The notes under the pieces are model-generated. The model saw nothing but the letters and a program-made list of their open reading frames with translations. It did no database searches and had not been told where the DNA came from. Position numbers and translations under genes: made by a program. Positions 17,591 to 25,631 of a stretch of DNA of 64,000 nucleotides are shown here, one piece after another. Every line of letters begins with the position of its first letter. Positions within the stretch are counted from its first letter, which is position 1. The stretch comes from Sphingobacteriales bacterium (GTDB taxonomy: Bacteria; Bacteroidota; Bacteroidia; Chitinophagales; Chitinophagaceae), in contig JAIXSZ010000056.1 in the NCBI GenBank assembly GCA_027484425.1, forward strand, positions 1 to 64,000. Direction: 5' to 3'.

Positions 17591-18028
17591 ATGAAAAAGC
17601 TGTTACTCCCTTTAATACTAATGATAATTGCAGTCAGTGCCTGCAAAAAAAAGTCCGACCCACTACCTACCACTATTACTATGGTAGTAAACAATGACAC
17701 CCTCTGGACATCTACAAGAGTTACTACTGACAATAAGAATACTGGCACTGTCTATATCAAGGGTACATCACCCGACGGCAACGAAACGCTGGATTTGGCA
17801 ATATCTGGCTTTGCCAACAAAAAAAATACCTTTGTAGTAGACTACAGAGGTACCGGTGGCAACATCAACGGAAATACTGGTATGTACCGCAAAGGCAGCG
17901 AAGCCATAATGGCCAGAGCTGGTAGAATAATAGTTACAGAAGTAACAGATAAACTTATTACTGGCACCTACGACTTGTACTATCTACAAACAAACTTTAA
18001 AGGTTCATTTGTAGCACCTTTACAATAA
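17591..18028 (+). CDS. Hypothetical lipoprotein
   Basis: 145 aa from the ATG at 17591; the frame opens earlier at 17507 but would overlap trmD and lose the signal peptide. N-terminus MKKLLLPLILMIIAVSAC is a lipoprotein signal with the lipobox Cys at residue 18, followed by KKKSDP. The mature part is strand-rich (TITMVVNNDTLWTSTRVTTD and VTDKLITGTYDLYYL) and resembles small DUF6252-like lipoproteins of Bacteroidota, though I cannot assign it firmly. It lies 28 bases after trmD. Function unknown. Confidence 0.7.
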   Translation: MKKLLLPLILMIIAVSACKKKSDPLPTTITMVVNNDTLWTSTRVTTDNKNTGTVYIKGTSPDGNETLDLAISGFANKKNTFVVDYRGTGGNINGNTGMYRKGSEAIMARAGRIIVTEVTDKLITGTYDLYYLQTNFKGSFVAPLQ

Positions 18029-18032
18029 TACA

Positions 18033-18644
18033 TTACCGTATATCTGTATCTAGCACTTTGGTGCCCATTAGGTAGCCCTCTAGTTTATCACCTATAGCTA
18101 CCGGCCCCACACCAGCAGGCGTACCCGTAAATATGAGATCGCCTATATTGAAAGTAAAGAACCTAGAAGCATATGCAATAATACTATTCACTGAGAATAT
18201 CAGATCTTTAGTATCACCATTTTGCACTACTTCACCGTTCTTCTCCAGCCTGAATTGTAAGTTTGTCATATCTGTATCTTCAGTCACCTTAGCGAAATCA
18301 CCTACCACTGCCGACCCATCAAATGCCTTAGCAATCTCCCATGGCAAACCCTTTTTTTGCTGTTCTCTCTGCACATCTCTGGCAGTGTAGTCTATACCCA
18401 ACGTTATAGCATCATAATACTTATGAGCAAATTTCTCTTGTATAAACTTACCATTACTACTAATGCGCACTACCAGTTCACACTCATAGTGCAAATCTTT
18501 AGTAAACTCAGGATAATACAAAGGTTTACCGGGTAGCAAAATGGCCGTTTTAGGCTTCATAAAAAGTACTGGCTCAGTGGGCAAGTCATTTTTTAGTTCT
18601 TTGGCATGATCAGCGTAATTTCGCCCTACACAGATAATTTTCAT
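18033..18644 (-). CDS. Fumarylacetoacetate hydrolase family protein
   Basis: 203 aa, the single-domain size of FAHD1-like acylpyruvate hydrolases or oxaloacetate decarboxylases. The start CVGRNYADHAKEL, the metal ligands in YECELVV (ExE) and the downstream DYTARDVQ, AFDGSAVVGD and IFTGTPAGVGP blocks are family hallmarks. The metal is probably Mg2+. Substrate cannot be read from sequence. Transcribed divergently from the thioesterase gene, 17 bases away, and convergent with the preceding lipoprotein gene, 4 bases away. Confidence 0.9.
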   Translation of the reverse strand: MKIICVGRNYADHAKELKNDLPTEPVLFMKPKTAILLPGKPLYYPEFTKDLHYECELVVRISSNGKFIQEKFAHKYYDAITLGIDYTARDVQREQQKKGLPWEIAKAFDGSAVVGDFAKVTEDTDMTNLQFRLEKNGEVVQNGDTKDLIFSVNSIIAYASRFFTFNIGDLIFTGTPAGVGPVAIGDKLEGYLMGTKVLDTDIR

Positions 18645-18661
18645 ACTTTGGCAGTTTTATT

Positions 18662-19102
18662 ATGAGCCGTGTAAAAATAGTATTTCCTGATTACAAACCA
18701 TTACATATTGCCGCTATTCAGGTGCGTATTGGCGACATCAATTATGGCAATCATGTGGGTAATGATGCCATACTTTCTATCATACATGAGGCCAGAATGC
18801 AAATGCTGGCTACCCACAACTTCACAGAGATGAACGCTGGAGGCAATAGCATGATAATGGCCGATGTAATGATAGCTTACAAAGGCGAATCATTTTATGG
18901 AGACATGCTGCAGGTAGCTGTTTATGCTGAAGAAGTTAGCACTTCTACTTTTAGCCTATTGTACCGAATTACCACGCTAAGAAATGGTATGGAAAAAGAA
19001 ATAGCTCATGCCAAAACTGGTATGGTTTGTTTTGATTATTCCACCAAGCGCATAGCAACGATGACTGGTGCTCTCAAATCTTTCCTAAATACCCCACTCT
19101 AA
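18662..19102 (+). CDS. Acyl-CoA thioesterase (4HBT hotdog family)
   Basis: 146 aa single hotdog domain. The N-terminal part (VRIGDINYGNHVGNDAILSI) has the family's D-x-N-x-H-V-x-N active-site helix motif, and the strand pattern FYGDMLQVAVYAEEV follows. These enzymes hydrolyse acyl-CoA or acyl-ACP thioesters; the chain preferred is not evident. It lies 7 bases before the YigZ-like gene, so the two are probably cotranscribed. Confidence 0.82.
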   Translation: MSRVKIVFPDYKPLHIAAIQVRIGDINYGNHVGNDAILSIIHEARMQMLATHNFTEMNAGGNSMIMADVMIAYKGESFYGDMLQVAVYAEEVSTSTFSLLYRITTLRNGMEKEIAHAKTGMVCFDYSTKRIATMTGALKSFLNTPL

Positions 19103-19109
19103 TCCACCT

Positions 19110-19715
19110 ATGGACATTCATAAGTTTAGTACCATCGCCGCTTCCGGACTTGGGGACTTCAGAGATAGGGGTAGTAAGTTTTTTGCCTACTCTTATCCTA
19201 TTAATTCTGTACAGGATGTAAAAGACCGCGTGAGCGCCCTCAAAAAAGAACACCCTAAAGCTGTGCACCATTGCTATGCCTACAGAATAGGCACCGATGG
19301 CACCCAATACCGTACTAATGATGATGGAGAGCCTGCAGGCAGTGCTGGCAAACCTATATTAGGACAAATAGACAGTATAGGGATAACCAATGTTTTAGTG
19401 GTAGTGGTGAGGTACTTTGGCGGCTCATTGCTGGGGGTGCCAGGGCTGATCAATGCATATAAAACAGCTACTGCCCTATCACTAGACGCACTTCCTAAAA
19501 CTGAAAAATGGATAGAGCAACGATACATGATATCATTTGACTACCCTGTGATGGGAGAGGTGCTGTATTTGCTAAAACAATCCGAAGCAACTCTATATAA
19601 ACAAGATTTACAATTATTTTGTGAGATTGACGCAGGTATACCAATACCTATGTGTAATACCTGCATACAAAAGTTAAATGAAATACGAGGAGTAACCCTG
19701 AAGGCTATTCAGTAG
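19110..19715 (+). CDS. YigZ/IMPACT family protein
   Basis: 201 aa, the usual two-domain UPF0029 protein: N-terminal IMPACT domain with SKFFAYSYPINSVQDVKDRV, HHCYAYRIG and the highly conserved DDGEPAGSAGKPIL, then GITNVLVVVVRYFGGSLLGV, and a small EF-G domain V-like C-terminus (about 135-200). Related YIH1/IMPACT proteins modulate translation stress signalling in eukaryotes; the bacterial role is not settled. Its end overlaps the convergent membrane-protein gene by 11 bases. Confidence 0.92.
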   Translation: MDIHKFSTIAASGLGDFRDRGSKFFAYSYPINSVQDVKDRVSALKKEHPKAVHHCYAYRIGTDGTQYRTNDDGEPAGSAGKPILGQIDSIGITNVLVVVVRYFGGSLLGVPGLINAYKTATALSLDALPKTEKWIEQRYMISFDYPVMGEVLYLLKQSEATLYKQDLQLFCEIDAGIPIPMCNTCIQKLNEIRGVTLKAIQ

Positions 19716-21222
19716 TATTTGCTTCTACACGCTGCACAGCATCTTTTCTGAATAGTATGTATCCACCTCCTACTACATCTGTATCTCTTTTGTATAAAGG
19801 GTGAACGTCTGGGACATTAGAAGATGCAATAAAATAATAGTCGTAAGTGGTGTCTTTTATTACTTCAGAATGATGTTCATCTATTGGGAAAAAGTTGTCT
19901 TTATAGTGCTTAGAGATATTGTATTTGAATGATGGCAAATGAGACCAGTCTACCCAAATTTTCACTTTTTTACCTTTATTAATGGGATCGTTTGTTATGT
20001 GTTTTAATACAGCCATATCGTCGGCACAATACCACCATAGACGTGTGTGGTGTGTGTTGAATTCTGATTTATAAAAATTGTCGACGGCAGGCAGTAGTAA
20101 CACCCACATCACTGAAGCAGCAATTATAGCTTTGTTTATGCTGATATGATACACCCAATATAAAAAATGCAACACAAACAAGATCACAAAGAAGATTGCG
20201 GCCCTATCTATGAGATAGTTTATGCCAAATAAATTAAATTGCAATACTACAGATACTACAGGAGTAGCAAGAAGCAAGTAAAATGTAATACCAATTCTTA
20301 AGGATTCAGATGATTCCCCACCTTTTTTTAATATTCTTAAATATGCTGCTAACCAGTATATCCCAGCAACCCAAAACACTACAACAATAGCATAGATCAG
20401 AAAGTTTATAGTGTTTGGGTCTCTTGAGTTGAGCAATATACCATCTTTGATAAGTGATGTAACAGTGTCTGCTACAAAACCAGCATTACCCAAATATGCC
20501 AATTCTCCATTGCCCAATACATTAGTTAGAGGCACGATAATTAGAGCAGCTAGTAGTGTGCTACCGAGAATCAATGCTAGAGCTTCCTTTAGAAATGTAC
20601 TTTTTCCGGTCTGGCTAAGATGAAAAAGTAATCTATAAGCTAATACTACATTTATCAGCGTAACAAAAAAGTTGATACAAGAAAAGTTGCTGTAAACAGC
20701 TAAAATAGCTACCAACAATGAGTATAGGAGATACTTGATATGGTGCCGAGTAATATAGGCATGTAGGTAATATATGCTAGTAATGGTAAAAGCAATAGCC
20801 AATGCATAACCGCGACTAAGCCCCCAAAACTCAAAATTGAGTGGGCAGGCAGTGTTAACTAACACAAAAGCAGGAATAACTAACCACCATTTCTGGAACA
20901 AACGCTCAACAAGCTTGTAAGAAACAAACAAAAAAAGCGCCTGTGCGAGCAGGCTATCCAATCGCAAGAAGAATAGATTCTCGGTAAATGTTTCAACAAA
21001 AAACTTGCGTAGTAGCGAATGAAAGATATGATTATTTGCACTTGCAAACTCATTCTTCATTAGATCCATGTATCCATCAGTAATACGGTAACCAGTTTCG
21101 TCGTGAGTGATACTAATGCAGAGAATACGATATATGTTCAGCGTTATTAGCGTTAGGCTAATAGCCAAGGCAAAACATCGTTGTAACAAAAGTTTTTTTG
21201 TTTGTGACGGGGATACAATCAT
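19705..21222 (-). CDS. Polytopic membrane protein, GT-C glycosyltransferase-like
   Basis: 505 aa with about ten hydrophobic segments between residues 15 and 380 and a soluble C-terminal part of about 125 residues. In the first extracytoplasmic loop it has THDETGYR, an acidic DE pair placed like the catalytic Asp of PMT/ArnT-type (GT-C) enzymes that use polyprenyl-phosphate sugars. A further loop follows with ANNHIFHSLL. A polyprenol-phosphate mannose synthase is encoded at 45.3 kb and could supply such a donor, but this link is speculative. No exact family is recognised. Confidence 0.65.
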   Translation of the reverse strand: MIVSPSQTKKLLLQRCFALAISLTLITLNIYRILCISITHDETGYRITDGYMDLMKNEFASANNHIFHSLLRKFFVETFTENLFFLRLDSLLAQALFLFVSYKLVERLFQKWWLVIPAFVLVNTACPLNFEFWGLSRGYALAIAFTITSIYYLHAYITRHHIKYLLYSLLVAILAVYSNFSCINFFVTLINVVLAYRLLFHLSQTGKSTFLKEALALILGSTLLAALIIVPLTNVLGNGELAYLGNAGFVADTVTSLIKDGILLNSRDPNTINFLIYAIVVVFWVAGIYWLAAYLRILKKGGESSESLRIGITFYLLLATPVVSVVLQFNLFGINYLIDRAAIFFVILFVLHFLYWVYHISINKAIIAASVMWVLLLPAVDNFYKSEFNTHHTRLWWYCADDMAVLKHITNDPINKGKKVKIWVDWSHLPSFKYNISKHYKDNFFPIDEHHSEVIKDTTYDYYFIASSNVPDVHPLYKRDTDVVGGGYILFRKDAVQRVEANTTE

Positions 21223-21540
21223 GACTTCAAAAATAATAAAGGCATGTAGATAAAGCTATCGATTTTTTTAAGTCGGCAAATATTAAATTTTACTACTAAT
21301 TGATAATTCTTCTAAGCAAATCTCGAAATAGACAAACCCACTGCAGTAAATATTTAAAGTTCAACTTTTGAGACACTACGGAGTAAATACAAACAATGTA
21401 CAGTATACTGTCGTACAAATTGCCCAACACAATTTGATGATCACATATATATTCGACAAAATACTAGGTTTGGACATTACACAAAAAACGGGACTGAACA
21501 ACTTTAATGTTCAGTCCCATTTTGACAAATTATATGGTAT
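21223..21540. other. Intergenic region with a 12-bp palindrome
   Basis: No gene is seen. It holds the perfect palindrome ACAGTATACTGT at 21400-21411, of unknown meaning, and the terminator of the following minus-strand gene at 21490-21518. Confidence 0.5.
21490..21518 (-). terminator. Terminator of the SDR gene
   Basis: GGGACTGAACA (21490-21500) pairs perfectly with TGTTCAGTCCC (21508-21518). On the minus strand the stem is followed by GTTTTTTG. It lies just beyond the SDR stop codon. Confidence 0.88.
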
Positions 21541-22404
21541 CTAGTTCAACATATCTTTCATACCGAATGCAGTAAGGAAATTGACATATTCTTCTTTTAC
21601 CTTGGCGTTTGCACTTTCTATAAATTGTCCAGTCATGCCATCTACCACGGTGCGTATTGGTCTATGACCTTTAGGTGTTGCTATAAGTTTCAAAATAGCG
21701 TCTGGAATCATTTGGGGGTCTGGTTTCATAGTTTCAAACATTTGTCCCATTCCTTGTCCTATTTGCGCTGGCACATTGGCAAGTGCTCCGTATCCTGGTG
21801 CAACAGTAGCTGCATCAGAACCATACACCGATTTGCCGAAAATTTCTGTTGGGAATGCACCGGGTTGAATTAGTACAACATCTACGCCAAGTGGTCTAAC
21901 TTCATAATGCAACCCTTCTGTAAGACCTTCTACAGCGAATTTTGTGCTGTTATACACTGTCATAAATGGAGCAGAGAAACGACCTAATCCGCTAGATGTG
22001 TTAATTATTAATCCCTCTCCTTGTGCTCTCATATGTGGTAGGGCAGCTTTTATTACTCTCCAAGTTCCTTTTACATTAACATCAAACATGTTTTCGAAAT
22101 CGCTTTCGGAATATGCTTCTGCCAGACCACCACCAAAGTAACCAGCATTATTAACCACTACATCTATCCTTTGCTCTTTGGCTACAATGCTATTTACAAC
22201 CTCAGTTACTTGGGTTCCATTCGTTACGTCTAGCTCTACTACATTGATGTTTTCGATGCCAGATAGTTCTTTCGCTTTGTTAGCATTTCTTCCGTTAATG
22301 TCACGCATTGTAGCATAGACAGTGTAACCATTTGCTGCACAGCTTTTTGCTGTAAGGTAACCGAAGCCACTATTTGTGCCGGTCACTAGTACTATTTTTT
22401 TCAT
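21541..22404 (-). CDS. Short-chain dehydrogenase/reductase (SDR)
   Basis: 287 aa classical SDR oxidoreductase. Cofactor motif TGTNSGFG at 8-15, NNAGYFGG, the catalytic Ser in INTSSGLGR and the Tyr/Lys pair in VYNSTKFAVEG are all present. An Arg after the second strand (ATMRDINGR) suggests NADP(H). Substrate is unknown. It is divergent from an HxlR regulator with a palindromic operator between them, so it is probably the regulated target, a common arrangement for stress-induced reductases. A TAACTTTG -7 element lies at 22431-22438 on its strand. Confidence 0.9.
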   Translation of the reverse strand: MKKIVLVTGTNSGFGYLTAKSCAANGYTVYATMRDINGRNANKAKELSGIENINVVELDVTNGTQVTEVVNSIVAKEQRIDVVVNNAGYFGGGLAEAYSESDFENMFDVNVKGTWRVIKAALPHMRAQGEGLIINTSSGLGRFSAPFMTVYNSTKFAVEGLTEGLHYEVRPLGVDVVLIQPGAFPTEIFGKSVYGSDAATVAPGYGALANVPAQIGQGMGQMFETMKPDPQMIPDAILKLIATPKGHRPIRTVVDGMTGQFIESANAKVKEEYVNFLTAFGMKDMLN

Positions 22405-22430
22405 TTTTTTGTGTGTTTTAAATTGTTACA

Positions 22431-22500
22431 CAAAGTTACTATCATTAGTTACATAATGTAACTATTAATGCAGTTTTAACAATAAAATATTGTTACTTTG
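22431..22500. promoter_or_regulatory. Divergent promoter and operator region of SDR/hxlR
   Basis: A perfect 19-bp palindrome TAGTTACATAATGTAACTA lies at 22446-22464. Minus-strand TAACTTTG (22431-22438) and plus-strand TTACTTTG (22493-22500, one mismatch to TAnnTTTG) flank it as -7 elements. Further GTTAC/GTAAC half-sites overlap both. The layout suggests that the HxlR protein binds the palindrome and controls both genes. Confidence 0.75.
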
Positions 22501-22521
22501 TGGTAACTAATGAGGTGAAGA

Positions 22522-22842
22522 ATGAACAAAGGCAATTGCAAATGTCCGTTGACACAAGCCTTAGGGGTAATAGGTGGTAAATGGAAACCGCTTATCATTT
22601 ACCAATTGGAAAAATCCAAAAAGAGGTTTGGTGAGATTGATACAAATATTCCTGGAATTTCTCGTAAGGTGCTCACATCGCAATTGAATGAACTAGTAGA
22701 AGATAAACTAGTAGAAAGAACAGCATATGCAGAAACACCACCCAGAGTTGAATATTCGCTGACCGAAAAGGGTAAAGAATTGATACCAATTTTGAGGTCT
22801 ATTGCTAAATGGGGTAACTATCTAGTACAACAGGCAGGCTAA
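22522..22842 (+). CDS. HxlR-family transcriptional regulator
   Basis: 106 aa winged-helix protein. The family pattern is complete: CPLTQALGVIGGKWKPLIIY, RFGEIDTNIPGISRKVLTSQ, then VERTAYAETPPRVEYSLTEKG. Two Cys (C6 and C8 in NCKCPL) precede the domain; in HxlR proteins such as YodB and HypR an N-terminal Cys senses electrophiles or oxidants. Control of the divergent SDR gene through the palindrome at 22446 is inferred from position. Confidence 0.93.
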   Translation: MNKGNCKCPLTQALGVIGGKWKPLIIYQLEKSKKRFGEIDTNIPGISRKVLTSQLNELVEDKLVERTAYAETPPRVEYSLTEKGKELIPILRSIAKWGNYLVQQAG

Positions 22843-23004
22843 GAAATAATTAATTAAAGGCAGATGGTTTACAATGCAATGATTTCTTACTGGTCATTTC
22901 ACGAAAGATTGAATTAAAATCTAACACGGTATCAATATCTATCCTAAACTGCAGTTCTGAATGTACTACCTAAGCAACCAATACGATTTGTAGGTTGTAG
23001 TAGT

Positions 23005-23012
23005 TATATTTG
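23005..23012 (+). promoter_or_regulatory. -7 promoter element of trpS
   Basis: TATATTTG, exact TAnnTTTG match, ending 7 bases before the trpS ATG; an almost leaderless transcript is expected. Confidence 0.75.
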
Positions 23013-23019
23013 CACCATT

Positions 23020-24024
23020 ATGAAAAAGGAAATTGTAGTAAGCGGCATACGCTCTACGGGATATCTGCATTTGGGCAATTATTTTGGCGCCATACAGAAC
23101 TATGTAAAGATGCAAGATGCACACGAATGTTATTTTTTTGTGGCAGACTATCACTCACTTACCACTCACCCAGACCCAAAAGACCTAAAAAAGAATGTAT
23201 ACAGAGTAGTGGCAGAAAACATAGCAAGTGGTCTGGATCCAGAAAAAGTTGCACTATACGCACAAAGTGACTTGCCAGAAATACCAGAGCTATACCTGAT
23301 GCTGAACATGCTTGCATACATGGGGGAACTGGAAAAAGTGCCGACCTTCAAAGATAAAGTACGATTGCAGCCTGATAATGTAAACGCAGGATTGCTAACC
23401 TACCCAGTATTGATGGCTGCAGACATACTAATACACAGAGCCGTAAAAGTACCAGTAGGTAAGGACCAAGAACAACATCTGGAAATGGCTAGAAACTTTG
23501 CGAACAGATTTAATGGCAGGTATGGTACAGATTTCTTCCCAGAGCCTCAAGTATACCGATTCAACAATGACACTGTGAAAATAATGAGTCTGGATGGTAA
23601 CGGAAAAATGAGCAAAAGCGAAAATGTAAATGCAACTATATACCTGAGCGATGATGACGACACAATAAGAAAGAAGATAATGAAAGCGAAAACAGATCAG
23701 GGCCCAACTGTGCCCAACGCAGAAATGCCTGATTATATATCAAATCTTTTTTTGCTATTGCAATTGACGGCATCACCAGATGTCACTGCACACTACATTA
23801 GCGCCTACAACAACTGCAACATAAGATATGGTGACATGAAAAAACAATTGGCAGAAGATATGGCTACTTTCGTGAAACCTATCAGAGAACATGCAGCTGC
23901 ATTGCAGCAGGATGAGCAAACCATAAAAAGAATATTGAAAGATGGTGCCGAGAAAGCTAGAATAAGTAGCCGTGCCACAATTGAAGAAGCTCGCAAACTG
24001 ATAGGAATCAATTATTATCAGTAA
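23020..24024 (+). CDS. trpS: Tryptophanyl-tRNA synthetase
   Basis: 334 aa class Ic aminoacyl-tRNA synthetase that charges tRNA-Trp. The HIGH-like motif is STGYLHLGNY (12-21) and the KMSKS loop is exact at 196-200. The middle shows the conserved TYPVLMAADILIHRAVKVPV and GKDQEQHLEMARNFANRFN blocks of TrpRS. Length is normal. Followed by a strong two-way terminator. Confidence 0.96.
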   Translation: MKKEIVVSGIRSTGYLHLGNYFGAIQNYVKMQDAHECYFFVADYHSLTTHPDPKDLKKNVYRVVAENIASGLDPEKVALYAQSDLPEIPELYLMLNMLAYMGELEKVPTFKDKVRLQPDNVNAGLLTYPVLMAADILIHRAVKVPVGKDQEQHLEMARNFANRFNGRYGTDFFPEPQVYRFNNDTVKIMSLDGNGKMSKSENVNATIYLSDDDDTIRKKIMKAKTDQGPTVPNAEMPDYISNLFLLLQLTASPDVTAHYISAYNNCNIRYGDMKKQLAEDMATFVKPIREHAAALQQDEQTIKRILKDGAEKARISSRATIEEARKLIGINYYQ

Positions 24025-24050
24025 AAGCTAGAAAATACATGAAAACCAAA

Positions 24051-24096
24051 AGTCAGTTTCATAACAGCAAAATGCTGTATCTGAAACTGACTTTTT
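24051..24096. terminator. Bidirectional terminator between trpS and the phosphomutase
   Basis: AGTCAGTTTCA (24051-24061) pairs with TGAAACTGACT (24082-24092), enclosing a second stem ACAGCA/TGCTGT (24064-24078). It is flanked by AAAA before and TTTTT after, serving both convergent genes. Confidence 0.9.
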
Positions 24097-24127
24097 AGTG
24101 TGTTTAATATTCTATTTTTCTCCCTAT

Positions 24128-25531
24128 TTACAGGATAGTTGCTTTTACATCTGTAAGTATATCCAATGTTTCTTCTTTGCTATTACCTTCAGCATAGACT
24201 CTGAGCAATGGTTCTGTGCCAGAAGCACGCAACATTACCCAACCACCATTATCAAGGTGATATTTTATGCCGTCAATAGATTCTGTTCTATTGAATCCAT
24301 ATTTACCAAAACGTGTATAACCACCAGCAGCAGCTTTTGCTATTATGGCATTTTTCTTGTCATTGTCTATATGCAAATCATGACGATCATACACGAACGT
24401 GCCAACGATATCATAGATCTCTTGGCATAATTCCTTCAATGTTCTACCCGATTTAGTCATGAATTCATACAAAACTAGACCATCGTAAATACCATCACGT
24501 TCAGGTATGTGTCCTTTCACTGCAATACCCCCACTCTCTTCACCACCTACAAGTACATCGTCGTGTACCATGATTTCGCTGATGTATTTGAAACCTATCT
24601 GGGTTACCTCAACAGGTATACCATAATGCTCGCACAGTTTTTTTACACGGTCGGTAACAGAGAAAGCTATAACCACCTTGCCATTCATGCCCTGATATTT
24701 GTGTAAATAGTTGACAAGCAGAAGAAGGATGTTATGAGCATCAACAAAGTTGCCATCTTCATCGTACAGACCAATACGGTCTGCGTCGCCATCTGTTGCC
24801 AAACCAATTTTAATTTCGGGGGATGTAGCAACCGTTGTAGCTAACTCTTGTAGATTTTTATGGAGAGGTTCTGGTGCTTGACCTTTAAAACCTGGATTGT
24901 CTTCGCAATGAATGAGCACTGCGTCAGGCAACAATCGGCGAATAACATTCTGACCAGCACCATACATTGCATCGTAAGCTAGTTTAAATGGCGATTTTGC
25001 GAGCGCTTCAAAATCAAACTTTTCTTTAAGGTATTCAACGTATAAGTCTTCTAAGGCAATATATTGTAGCAAACCAGCATCTTGCCAATGCTGCATAGCA
25101 TACTCAGGCATTTCCACCTCATCAGGAATTAATGCTTCTACAGCAGCTATGACTTTGGGGCTAGAGGGTCCACCATGAGCACCCTTAAGTTTATAGCCAT
25201 TATAAGTAGGAGGATTGTGTGAAGCAGTTATTACTACACCTTGGTGCGCATTCAACTTTAATACACCTAACGATATCATTGGAGTACTGATAAAACCATC
25301 AGCCAATAATACCTTTACACCATTGGCGCATAAAACTCCGGCAGCCGTCTCTGCAAACAACTTGCCACCAAAACGACAATCATGACCAACCACTACCGAT
25401 GGGTTTTGATGGTTTGCATGTAGCCAATCGGCCAGTGCCTTGCTTACACGCGCTACATTATAAACCGTAAATTCTTTAGCGATTATAGCTCGCCAGCCAT
25501 CTGTACCAAACTTGATTTTTTCTGTTATCAT
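24128..25531 (-). CDS. Phosphoglucomutase/phosphomannomutase family protein
   Basis: 467 aa from the ATG at 25531; the frame extends 14 codons further but the family starts with KIKFGTDGWR. An alpha-D-phosphohexomutase that moves phosphate between C1 and C6 of a hexose. The phosphoserine is Ser104 in TASHNP; the Mg2+ loop is DGDADRIG; the sugar-binding loop is GGEESGGIAV; and the C-terminal phosphate loop is RASGTEPLLRVY. Glucose versus mannose or glucosamine substrate is not decided by sequence alone. Confidence 0.93.
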   Translation of the reverse strand: MITEKIKFGTDGWRAIIAKEFTVYNVARVSKALADWLHANHQNPSVVVGHDCRFGGKLFAETAAGVLCANGVKVLLADGFISTPMISLGVLKLNAHQGVVITASHNPPTYNGYKLKGAHGGPSSPKVIAAVEALIPDEVEMPEYAMQHWQDAGLLQYIALEDLYVEYLKEKFDFEALAKSPFKLAYDAMYGAGQNVIRRLLPDAVLIHCEDNPGFKGQAPEPLHKNLQELATTVATSPEIKIGLATDGDADRIGLYDEDGNFVDAHNILLLLVNYLHKYQGMNGKVVIAFSVTDRVKKLCEHYGIPVEVTQIGFKYISEIMVHDDVLVGGEESGGIAVKGHIPERDGIYDGLVLYEFMTKSGRTLKELCQEIYDIVGTFVYDRHDLHIDNDKKNAIIAKAAAGGYTRFGKYGFNRTESIDGIKYHLDNGGWVMLRASGTEPLLRVYAEGNSKEETLDILTDVKATIL

Positions 25532-25631
25532 ACTATATAGAAATGAGTTATCGCTAAATATTAAGGAACACAAAAGTATAAAACGTTTTTTACGGATAAG
25601 CTATATAATTTTACATACTGAAACGATAGAC

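Noticed and set aside
22843-23004. Possible small gene between hxlR and trpS
   Set aside because: Only short frames without start, promoter or composition support.
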